Below, in pieces: positions 35,655 through 43,695 of a DNA stretch of 64,000 bases (positions are counted from its first letter, which is position 1; every line of letters starts with the position of its first letter). A model generated the notes under the pieces. That model was not told the origin of the DNA. It did not search any database and saw only the letters and a program-made list of their open reading frames with translations. A program made the position numbers and the translations under genes. This DNA comes from Bacteroidota bacterium (GTDB lineage: Bacteria; Bacteroidota; Bacteroidia; Bacteroidales; P3): positions 1 through 64,000 of the forward strand of contig JAFNAR010000004.1 in NCBI GenBank assembly GCA_017860255.1. Direction: 5' to 3'.

Positions 35655-37031
35655 TTAATAATTAATTTTCCAATAACCTCTTGTTCCCCCAATTCTAACT
35701 ATTATTCCTTTCTCTCTGAGTTTATCTAAATGACCCTGAGCTGCTGAATTATTAATATCAAGTTTTTCAGACATTTCCTTTCTTGTTATTTTTGGATTAT
35801 CGAGGATAAGATTTAAAATTTCCTTTTGCCTAATTGTGAGAATATCTATTTGACCACCTATTTGACCACCTATTTGACCACCTATTTGACCACCTATTTG
35901 ACCACCTATTTGACCACCTTCATTATTAACTTGTGGAGTTTTGAACAAAGTAACCATAACACCTCCGTCTTTTTCAATAATAGCAGGTTCGGGAAGACCA
36001 TTTTCTTTACAAGAATTATATATTTTTAAAGTACCTCGTCCCCATGCATCAATATATCCTGCCATAAAACAAGCTTTGGCTATTTTAGGATTACGTGGGC
36101 GTGAATTATGTTCTTCTTTCAATTCTTCCAAGGTTAGTCCGAAAGGCAACCCTCCTTCATTCCATATTGAAAGTTTGTCATCATATACACGTAATTGAAC
36201 ATGAGCTCCCATGTAATTTCTGTGAACTAATGCATTAAGTATCATTTCACGAAGAGCTGCAATAGGATATTCATCTTTCTCTATGCGTTGCATTCCAACA
36301 AAATCTACTGGACGAATCAAAAACTTATGATTAAGTTGATTTTGAACTTCCTCAAGCATTTGAATCAAATTACCCTCAACAATTTCATGAAATTTTAAAT
36401 CAGTTGAATCCTTACCGAAGCGACCAATTTTTACTTGAATATTAGGATAGAACATATTTGGGTCTTTACCAAAAAGTATTATGGCAGCACGTTTTAATTT
36501 ATGTCCTTTAGTAAGTTGAAGTTTTTCTAATATTTGGAATGTCGATAAGCCTTTAGTTTCTGGCATTCTGCCCTTTTCTCTACTATCTTCAATAAATTTT
36601 GCAATACTGTTTTCGTCTATATCCTTAATTTTTGCTCCTTCCTCAACTACATCATCCCAAGAGTTACCTGCTTTTTTCAATAGAAATTCATTAAGTTCAA
36701 CACCTGTTAATTCCATTTTCACACTGCCAGAGCGATAATAATATCTACCTCTTAACGAAACTGCAACCGAATAAGGATTTACTTGAATGGAAATGTATTT
36801 TTTCCCTTGTTCATCGTGTAACTGCACATCGCAGATTATCCCCATTGTATCTCGTATCTTATTTGGTATATCCTCAAGCAATTTAGCATAATCTTTTAGA
36901 TGTACTACATTTCCATTGTCATCTTTACCAATAAAAATAACCCCACCAATAGCATTAGCAAAACCACATACCCATTTAAGGTAATCATCATGCCAACTTT
37001 GCTTATATTCTATGTTTTGTTGTTCCGGCAT
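35655..37031 (-). CDS. AlbA_2 (Schlafen-type) ATP-binding regulator with GGQI repeats
   Basis: A 458-residue protein with an N-terminal AlbA_2 (Schlafen AlbA-like) domain (about 1-120, ESTEYKQSW-type start EYKQSWHDDYLKW and FIGKDDNG). A GHKL/HATPase-like domain follows (about 250-360, NALVHRNYMGAH and the IWNEGGLPFGL nucleotide box), then a C-terminal winged helix (about 395-458, RQKEILNLILDNPKITRKEMSEKL). Six GGQI tetrapeptides in a row link the last two. Such proteins commonly accompany type I RM genes and are often called transcriptional regulators, but the role is not settled. Located between the rhuM remnant and hsdR. Confidence 0.88.
   Translation of the reverse strand: MPEQQNIEYKQSWHDDYLKWVCGFANAIGGVIFIGKDDNGNVVHLKDYAKLLEDIPNKIRDTMGIICDVQLHDEQGKKYISIQVNPYSVAVSLRGRYYYRSGSVKMELTGVELNEFLLKKAGNSWDDVVEEGAKIKDIDENSIAKFIEDSREKGRMPETKGLSTFQILEKLQLTKGHKLKRAAIILFGKDPNMFYPNIQVKIGRFGKDSTDLKFHEIVEGNLIQMLEEVQNQLNHKFLIRPVDFVGMQRIEKDEYPIAALREMILNALVHRNYMGAHVQLRVYDDKLSIWNEGGLPFGLTLEELKEEHNSRPRNPKIAKACFMAGYIDAWGRGTLKIYNSCKENGLPEPAIIEKDGGVMVTLFKTPQVNNEGGQIGGQIGGQIGGQIGGQIGGQIDILTIRQKEILNLILDNPKITRKEMSEKLDINNSAAQGHLDKLREKGIIVRIGGTRGYWKINY
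35847..35918. repeat. 12-bp tandem repeat, six copies, coding GGQI
   Basis: TGACCACCTATT repeats with an exact 12-bp pitch (TGACCACC at 35851, 35863, 35875, 35887, 35899 and 35911), near-identical at the DNA level. It encodes (Gly-Gly-Gln-Ile)6 on the minus strand in the AlbA_2 ATPase gene. Copy-number change would keep the frame. Confidence 0.95.
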
Positions 37032-37048
37032 AATTATATTCAGTAAAT

Positions 37049-37431
37049 TTATTTCTTTATCTTCTTAATATTTTCTTCCAATTCCTTTAAACTTTGTTCT
37101 CCTTTAATCGTTGAGTAGCCCAAATAGGGAACTGAGTACCTTGTGGAGATTTCACTCTATAACCTACAGAAATAATTACATCCAAATTATAGTATTTAGT
37201 ATCGTAATTTTTACCGTCAACAGCAGTTGTTCGGAAATTCCGAACAACTGAAATTTCATTCAGCTCTCCCTATTCAAAAACATTTTTAATATGTTCACTT
37301 ATAGTGGCTTTTGACTTTTGGAAAAGTTCACAAATTTGAGCCTGAGAAAGCCAAACCGTCTCATCCTCCAATCGAACATCAACCTTAATAACCCCATCCC
37401 TATCCTGATATAAAAGTATCTCACTATTCAT
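37049..37431 (-). pseudogene. Broken rhuM-family gene
   Basis: Read on the minus strand from ATG 37431, the frame gives LLYQDRDGVIKVDV, then LEDETVWLSQAQICELF and ISEHIKNVFE, then a TAG where the family has Glu. It continues in frame with GELNEISVVRNFRTTA, DGKNYDTKYYNLDVIISVGYR and QFPIWATQRLKE. This is the N-terminal third of the RhuM (virulence protein) family often found inside type I RM operons. After RLKE the frame is lost and a Lys/Glu-rich piece (QSLKELEENIKKIKK, ending at 37049) follows, so the middle of the gene appears deleted. Non-functional by at least two lesions. Confidence 0.88.
37224..37250. repeat. 27-nt perfect palindrome inside the rhuM remnant
   Basis: CAGTTGTTCGGAA, a central A, then TTCCGAACAACTG: two exact 13-base arms. 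It falls on the codons for VVRNFRTT of the RhuM remnant, so codon choice as well as amino acid sequence contributes. Confidence 0.9.
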
Positions 37432-37451
37432 AATATCTTTGCTATTATTTA

Positions 37452-40400
37452 TTAAATAAAATATCTATAATCATATTCATATCTTGAATTTGAATCAATT
37501 AGTTTCCCTATTCTTGCAATATCATTGGAAGATGAGATAGTGGCTGGTAACTGAGAGTACATATTTAATGAATTCCAATTCATTTTTGTTAATCCTAAAA
37601 TTTCATTAGCAATTTGCTCCAAGCTTCCATTTCCGTAATGTTTTATGACTCTAAGTGGTTTGGGAACATATCTTCCTCCTGGATAAAAATTATAATTAGG
37701 ATTTCTAACAGATGGAATTACACCATGTGCCCAAAGTAGTGCTTCTTTTGAATTGATTTGAATACAAGTTCCTCGAGAAATAGAATAACCATCTATTTCT
37801 GGTTTACCTTCTTTTATTTTACTGGCTGTATACTTTATATTGTCTTCAATATTAATTTCAATTAAATCAATTGATTCAATAACAGTATTATCTGAAAGAC
37901 TATCCAAAATTCCTTGCTTCTCTTCATCTGTAAAAAATGTTCTTTTATGAATTACAACTCTTTTAGGAAGTTCATTCATCGACTCATAAAATAAATTTAG
38001 GATACTTCGACCAAATTCATAAGCATCATCGTAACATAAATGAGGTTTTTTGTGTCGCCATTGAATTTTATTATTACTAATTTTTGATAATTTATATTTT
38101 AATCCTTCTCCTGTAGAACTATAAATATGACTGCAACCTAAGATAATATGACCATTTTCATCATCTTTAGAATCAATACTATAACCCAAACCAGCAAATG
38201 TAGTATTTTTATCTGTATTGGCTAAAATCCAAGGAGTTCTTAATGATTTAACATAGAAAGAAAGTGATAACCACCAGTTAATTTGACAACTTTGTTGTTG
38301 GTCTTTTATCGTTTTTTCTCTGATTAATTGAGACATTATACCTTTTTCTGCACAAAAGGCTTTAATATAATCGTGTAAATCAAACGATTCTCCTTGTTCT
38401 TTGTATGAAGTAAAATTTTCCCATCGCTGCGGTATATATATTAAAATTATCTTTTGCCTCCCTGTCGAATTTATTTTGATAATACAGTTACAAATCTCTC
38501 TTTTAATGTAGTTTGCATTTTCAACAATGCTAGTACCGTATGGTTCATTTACATATTCCCAGCCTTCACTATCAGGAGAGGGAAAGTTTAAACTCACTCC
38601 ATAAGTATTATAAAATCCTTCAAAATCAATAATGTAATCGTCATCTTGCTTGAATTTTGCAATTTTTTGGTTTTGCTTTTGTATAAACGAGTAAAGAGTA
38701 TTTGCTTCTGTTTCAGGTGAAACCAATGCAATATCTACACTATCATTAAGTAGAGTATTAATATTTGTTTCAAAAGGCTTATTGTTCACCAAACCTCGCA
38801 TTGGATGTTCATCCGTAACATTTCTAGAACCATTTGAAGTAGAGAATACCAATGGAACTTCCTTAAACTGTATGCCTTTTAGTTTAAAAAAATGTTTTGG
38901 TACTGTATGGCTTTGAGGATACCGATAATTTAAATTACATATTTCTGTAAAAACCGGAGCTTTTGCAATTTTAAATCTAAATCCTGAACCTGAATTTATA
39001 GGAAATTCAAATTCATTATTGATTTGAAAAAGCATCTTCCGCCATTTTTCAATATAAATATTAAACTGCTTATTCCAAATTTTATGAAAGAAAGCAATTC
39101 CCACATTTTGGGCTGTTGCTCTATCTACTTCCTCTTTTTCTAATTCAAAATCAGGATTAAGCGTAAGATAAAACATGTCTAAAATTTTGTCAAATGACAA
39201 ATTAATTGCATTAAATACCTTTTGCCCTGCAATGGTCTGAGAATCTAATTCAGACCATAATCGGTTTTTATAGTTTGTCTTAATATTGCAGGTTGAAGCT
39301 AAAATTTTGCAAACAGTAGTTAAAAGTAAGCTACTTGTAGCTGAATTGTATATCGTAATGTTTGCCAATGGTTTTCGTTGAACTTCACTTTTTATCACAT
39401 CAGAAAAAACATCTTTAATTACAGTCAGGTTTCCAAAACACCATATTTGTTTTCCATACGGAACGGCAACTATATCGTTTCTTGTTAAAGTTCTATTTTT
39501 GACAAATTCCCATGGTTTTTCATTAAGCGTAGCTTCAAATACGAATACTTCATTAGGAAAATCAATTTGATACATGTTACTTTTAACAATTTTATTTATG
39601 CGGTCTGGCCTTAAATCAAAAGGAGTGCATACATCTTGTTTTTCTTCTAATTGATGAAGTTTAATTAGTTCTTGTTTTAATGCTACATTATCCTCTACTA
39701 CTAATTGAGCAGTTTTACGCAAAACAGTATCAAAACCTTCTGTTGAAATATAAAAGGCATTGCGATTATTTTTTTTTGCAAGTTCAATAAGCTCTTGGAT
39801 TTCTTTACCAACAATATTTCCATAGCCACACCAATATAACATTCCTCCACCGGACTTAGAATAAGCTTCTTTTAAAGCATCCATCAGTGAAGCATCTCTG
39901 CCACTATATCCGACAACAATTAAATGCTTATCTCTTAAATAATCAATCAAAATGTTACGAAATGTTTCATCTTGATTTTTAAGTTCTTCGATGGTATTTT
40001 TTAATTCACCATATTTAAAATCTCCGTGAAGTTTAATTACCGGAAGTTCATTTCGACTTTGACTTCTGCTGGTAAGTCTTTGAACAGAATCGAGTGTGAT
40101 TTCAATAGACTGAACTCCACTGCCGGAACAAGCAGTTATAACAAGCTCATCCAAGTTTGTTGTCCAAACTGAATCAAGCATTCCTTGCTTAGCAAGTATT
40201 GGAATTGATTTATAACCAATTGAAGGTTTCTTATTTGAGCTAATTTTCTGAAAATATTGTCTCCTATGCCCTTCAATAGGATAACATTTTTTAGCATAAA
40301 AAGAGTATTCCTCTGCACTTCCTCTTTCCGGATAATCCCCTTGATTATTTAACCAGTGCTGGATTGTGTTCTGAACTTTGGGATTCCTATGGTTTTCTAT

Positions 40401-40580
40401 CCAATCTGTTACAGTTGGATTATTAGATTTATATATGGTTTTTTTCCATTCCCAAATACAGTCTTCTGCTGATGGAATATCTGATGTTATCGAACAGCCT
40501 GCTCCTAACAACAAAGAGTAACTATCATTTTTACTAATATTAATAGCTCTCAAAAATTCATCGAATTGCAACGTGTCCAT
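37452..40580 (-). CDS. SIR2-APAZ-short Argonaute fusion (SPARSA-type immune effector)
   Basis: A single 1042-residue chain with three parts. The SIR2-like NADase domain (about 1-290) has GAGCS (26-30), TTNLDEL (140-146), KLHGD with the catalytic His185, and VVGYSGRD (222-229). The middle region (about 320-580) matches the APAZ segment in position and size. The C-terminal MID-PIWI part (about 590-1042) has HDYIKAFCAEKGI, WWLSLSFYVKSLRTPW, TFAGLGYSID, GCSHIYSSTGEGLKY, RVVIHKRTFF and the end LTKMNWNS ... SSSNDIARIG. The first catalytic Asp of slicing Argonautes is replaced in AGLGYS, so the PIWI domain should bind guide and target but not cut. Characterised SIR2-APAZ/pAgo systems deplete NAD(P) on sensing invading DNA. 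It starts after a GGAGG, 15 bp behind hsdS. Confidence 0.93.
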   Translation of the reverse strand: MDTLQFDEFLRAINISKNDSYSLLLGAGCSITSDIPSAEDCIWEWKKTIYKSNNPTVTDWIENHRNPKVQNTIQHWLNNQGDYPERGSAEEYSFYAKKCYPIEGHRRQYFQKISSNKKPSIGYKSIPILAKQGMLDSVWTTNLDELVITACSGSGVQSIEITLDSVQRLTSRSQSRNELPVIKLHGDFKYGELKNTIEELKNQDETFRNILIDYLRDKHLIVVGYSGRDASLMDALKEAYSKSGGGMLYWCGYGNIVGKEIQELIELAKKNNRNAFYISTEGFDTVLRKTAQLVVEDNVALKQELIKLHQLEEKQDVCTPFDLRPDRINKIVKSNMYQIDFPNEVFVFEATLNEKPWEFVKNRTLTRNDIVAVPYGKQIWCFGNLTVIKDVFSDVIKSEVQRKPLANITIYNSATSSLLLTTVCKILASTCNIKTNYKNRLWSELDSQTIAGQKVFNAINLSFDKILDMFYLTLNPDFELEKEEVDRATAQNVGIAFFHKIWNKQFNIYIEKWRKMLFQINNEFEFPINSGSGFRFKIAKAPVFTEICNLNYRYPQSHTVPKHFFKLKGIQFKEVPLVFSTSNGSRNVTDEHPMRGLVNNKPFETNINTLLNDSVDIALVSPETEANTLYSFIQKQNQKIAKFKQDDDYIIDFEGFYNTYGVSLNFPSPDSEGWEYVNEPYGTSIVENANYIKREICNCIIKINSTGRQKIILIYIPQRWENFTSYKEQGESFDLHDYIKAFCAEKGIMSQLIREKTIKDQQQSCQINWWLSLSFYVKSLRTPWILANTDKNTTFAGLGYSIDSKDDENGHIILGCSHIYSSTGEGLKYKLSKISNNKIQWRHKKPHLCYDDAYEFGRSILNLFYESMNELPKRVVIHKRTFFTDEEKQGILDSLSDNTVIESIDLIEINIEDNIKYTASKIKEGKPEIDGYSISRGTCIQINSKEALLWAHGVIPSVRNPNYNFYPGGRYVPKPLRVIKHYGNGSLEQIANEILGLTKMNWNSLNMYSQLPATISSSNDIARIGKLIDSNSRYEYDYRYFI

Positions 40581-40595
40581 ATTAGTTCCTCCTTT

Positions 40596-41768
40596 TTATT
40601 TTTCTACACTCGCTAATTTTGAAAGAAGTAAATCCTTCATTTCCATCAACTTTTGGTTCTCGTTTATTTTATTAAGAATTAGTTCAAAGAATGGGTAACA
40701 ACTCCTATTAAAATTTTCAATTAATTCTTTATGAGGATAAATCATTTCAATTGATTCAATTTGTCCATTACTAATATTTGCTTGAGCACTATCACCACCT
40801 ACATTTATAATCTCATTCTGAATAGAGTCATTTAGCAAATTTATATATAAAAAAGGTACTTTTTCAATAGGATTATTTCCTAAATCGAACATCCCAACAC
40901 GTTGGTTTACTAAAATAGTTGAATTTAATTCAGGAATTAATCCAAATTTACCAATAGTTGCCCCAGTCATAGCTATAACAATATCTGCTTTTTTTACAAT
41001 GTAATTTTTTGCTTTATCAATTATATTACTACTAACGTGATCCAACATATTAGTATCTATGGTATTGTTATTTATACTTCCAATTTTAATTACAGGCACT
41101 CCATCAAGCTGCCACCATTCACTTTTAAAAGCAAAACCTGATTTTACTTTTGCATAATCACCTATTGTTCCAATTCTCCACCCATCAGGCAAATGCTCCA
41201 AATCAATTCCATCCACAAACCACTCCTTATAAATTGCTTGTGCAGTTGCTTCGAGTTTTTGTATTAGGTTTTGGTTTAGGTTTATTCGGTTTTGTATTGT
41301 ATTATATTCTTCTACAATTTCTCTTTGTTTTTCTATTGATGGGATAGGGAGCATTACATTACACATTTCTTCCCAATCAAATATTTCTCTTGCACTTCCA
41401 TGACTTTTGAACCTTGCATATCGGTCAAATTCATGTCTGCAAAACCACATCATTAAATATTCAGGATTAAGTTCTTTTGTGTCTTTAACTTCAAAAGGAA
41501 TATATGCTTGTGAAATCAATGCTTTTTCATAATCACTAAACAATGCAATTGTGATTTTTTCACCATTTCTTGAAGTTACAGGACCATAAGCAAACTGATT
41601 CTTTTCAATAATTTTATAAGTTGACATATCTGTCCCTATAGTATTTGCTATAGAAGGAATAAACTTCTTTTGTATGCTTAACCCAACTAAAGGCAAATCA
41701 CCTAAAGTATTATTTCTCCCAACTACTGGTTGTATGTAATCACCGAGGCGTTTATAGTTTTTCTGCAT
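40596..41768 (-). CDS. hsdS: Type I restriction specificity subunit (HsdS)
   Basis: A 390-residue specificity subunit that recognises the bipartite DNA target for methylation and cleavage. Two target-recognition domains are seen (about 1-135 and 205-340), each followed by a conserved helix: LPIPSIEKQREIVEEYNTIQNRI (about 145-185) and the C-terminal NRSCYPFFELILNKINENQKL. The TRD2 start GWRIGTIGDYAKVKSGFAF is typical. It is slightly short but complete. Its start overlaps the AlbA_2 gene by 17 bp. The Argonaute gene follows 15 bp after its stop. Confidence 0.95.
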   Translation of the reverse strand: MQKNYKRLGDYIQPVVGRNNTLGDLPLVGLSIQKKFIPSIANTIGTDMSTYKIIEKNQFAYGPVTSRNGEKITIALFSDYEKALISQAYIPFEVKDTKELNPEYLMMWFCRHEFDRYARFKSHGSAREIFDWEEMCNVMLPIPSIEKQREIVEEYNTIQNRINLNQNLIQKLEATAQAIYKEWFVDGIDLEHLPDGWRIGTIGDYAKVKSGFAFKSEWWQLDGVPVIKIGSINNNTIDTNMLDHVSSNIIDKAKNYIVKKADIVIAMTGATIGKFGLIPELNSTILVNQRVGMFDLGNNPIEKVPFLYINLLNDSIQNEIINVGGDSAQANISNGQIESIEMIYPHKELIENFNRSCYPFFELILNKINENQKLMEMKDLLLSKLASVEK

Positions 41769-43695
41769 ATTCTTTGTTGGTTTTATAGGCTTGTTCAGGA
41801 TGATTAGGTGTTAATGGGAATTTCTTTTCTAACTTAGCATCTTTAAGCATTTGAGGAAATATTTTATTTTTCAAATAATCTTCAGTTTTACCTATAGTGT
41901 GAGCAACATATTCCATTTTTTTATAATCATTTAAACACACTTGCATAATCAATTTTTCTATATCAGTTCTTGATAGCCTTGTAGCAACCTTTAAGGTGTC
42001 AACCTTTCTCTCAGAGGTGTCAACCTTCCTTGTTTTATCATATTGTTTATTAGTGCTTTCTTTAGAGGTGTCAACCTTTCTCTCAGAGGTGTCAACCTTT
42101 TGCATTGAGCTTTCAACCTTTCTGTCTATTCCAGTATGTTTTTTCTCATCTAATCTTAATGAGGTTTGCTTAATTCTGTAAGTTGTCCAGCGACCATAAT
42201 TATCTGCTTCTAAATAATCGTCCATGCACATTTTTTTAAGCATTCTCGTAATATCAGAACTATGCATATTTAACACATATTGCAAACGATGGTTGGAGAT
42301 AGAACCTTCTATTAAGCCAAAAGATAGTGCTGTTAATTCATCCGGACTAAGATGGCTGATATTCTCAAAGATAGCGTTAAGTTCATTAAGTACCTTGTCG
42401 GGCAATATATTGAACATAGGCAAGGTAAGCTTAACTTTATCAGGTTGATTTTCCAATTCAATAAAAGGTTTTCGCCAATGTGCATCCTTCCATCCTGTCA
42501 TAATTTTATCAACACCACTACCTGCTTTCTCTGCACGACCAATTAGCATAAACATTTGCTGTAATGAAGGATTTCTACATTCACTCACACCTCCCGCATA
42601 ATACTGTTCCAAAGAAATTAGAAGAGTCCCTGGATTTGAAAATACAAATTTTTCGGTGTCTAATTCAATGATAATATTGCCACTTAGTGAATAGTCGGTA
42701 TGTACCAAAGTGTTTATGAATGCTTCACGTAGAGCAATATGAATAGAGGTTTCATCAATACGTTCATCCTTTTCTAAGTGAAATGGTTTTGGTAAGGTGT
42801 AGGATAATTTTGGCCATACTTTTAAATAAAATTGAAGTAAATTACATTCCCAAGTCCCATCGGGATAAATCCTATCTGTCCATCTTACTTTTTCATCCAT
42901 CGACAATCGCTCTCTAAAATCTGGGAAATAATCAGGTAAGGCTTCCTGTTCACGAATACTATCTCCTTTGCCAAACATTAATAATCCTGCAAGCGTAATC
43001 CCTTCTTGCTTAGTTTTGCGGTCAATGCGGTAAGCACCAAGTTTTTTAAGCAGTTCTTTATCTTCTAAACTAAGCCAAGTATGTCCAGGTCTGGTGGATA
43101 GAAATAATTGTCTATATTGACGAATACTGATAGGATCTAAATCATCTATTGTGTAGTTATCTAAAATTAGGTTGTCTCTTTTAAGCTCCGCACCACCATC
43201 AGCCAACATTCTTCTTACTTCATTATCAGTACATCGATAATCGCCCTCATGATTGCGTTTGTATGTGTTTCCAAATGGATTTCGTGTAAGGTAAACTGGT
43301 CTTTGAGTGCGAAGTGCAAAAGGGACTCGTATAAGTAAGAGTTTTTTTGATTTGACTTCAACAATATTTACATCATCATTCGTCAAAAGATTTACACTAA
43401 CCATATTAGGATTATTGCAATCATTCCAAAATTGTTTTTTATAACTTGAAATTTGTTCATCCGTTAATCCTTCTATCGAAAAATCTCCATTTTTTTCTCT
43501 TACACCGATAATAATAATACCTGAATTGGTGTTAGCAAATGCCGAATATGTTTTCCAAAGCTCTTTAGGAAATCCATCCTTACCTAATTTATATTCTATT
43601 TCTTGGTATTCTTCAGGTAAGAATTCTTTATTGATGATTGAATATATAGCATACTCGTCATCCAAATCAAATAGACTTAATTGCTTTTCCTTCAT
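41752..43695 (-). CDS. AlbA_2 ATP-binding protein with KVDTSER heptad repeats
   Basis: A 647-residue relative of the second AlbA_2 ATPase in this operon. The N-terminal AlbA_2 domain (about 20-160, EYKLGKDGFPKELWKTYSAFANTNSGIIIIGV) precedes a HATPase-like fold (REAFINTLVHTDYSLSG and FSNPGTL, near 325-360) and a winged-helix region (about 440-500). A linker has four KVDTS units in two pairs, spaced by seven residues within a pair. The C-terminal ~70 residues (YKKMEYVAHTIGKTEDYLKN) form another small helical domain. It overlaps hsdM by 4 bp (ATGA) and hsdS by 17 bp, so it is an integral part of the RM operon. Confidence 0.88.
   Translation of the reverse strand: MKEKQLSLFDLDDEYAIYSIINKEFLPEEYQEIEYKLGKDGFPKELWKTYSAFANTNSGIIIIGVREKNGDFSIEGLTDEQISSYKKQFWNDCNNPNMVSVNLLTNDDVNIVEVKSKKLLLIRVPFALRTQRPVYLTRNPFGNTYKRNHEGDYRCTDNEVRRMLADGGAELKRDNLILDNYTIDDLDPISIRQYRQLFLSTRPGHTWLSLEDKELLKKLGAYRIDRKTKQEGITLAGLLMFGKGDSIREQEALPDYFPDFRERLSMDEKVRWTDRIYPDGTWECNLLQFYLKVWPKLSYTLPKPFHLEKDERIDETSIHIALREAFINTLVHTDYSLSGNIIIELDTEKFVFSNPGTLLISLEQYYAGGVSECRNPSLQQMFMLIGRAEKAGSGVDKIMTGWKDAHWRKPFIELENQPDKVKLTLPMFNILPDKVLNELNAIFENISHLSPDELTALSFGLIEGSISNHRLQYVLNMHSSDITRMLKKMCMDDYLEADNYGRWTTYRIKQTSLRLDEKKHTGIDRKVESSMQKVDTSERKVDTSKESTNKQYDKTRKVDTSERKVDTLKVATRLSRTDIEKLIMQVCLNDYKKMEYVAHTIGKTEDYLKNKIFPQMLKDAKLEKKFPLTPNHPEQAYKTNKEYAEKL
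41994..42120. repeat. 21-bp periodic repeat coding the KVDTSER heptads
   Basis: AGGTGTCAACCTT occurs at 41994, 42015, 42066 and 42087, with a degenerate copy at 42108. The pitch is exactly 21 bp inside each cluster (41994-42015, 42066-42108). The unit corresponds to seven codons on the minus strand. Confidence 0.9.

Noticed and set aside
35847-35918. CRISPR-like or non-coding tandem repeat
   Set aside because: The 12-bp units stay in frame and encode GGQI repeats within an otherwise normal AlbA_2 ATPase.
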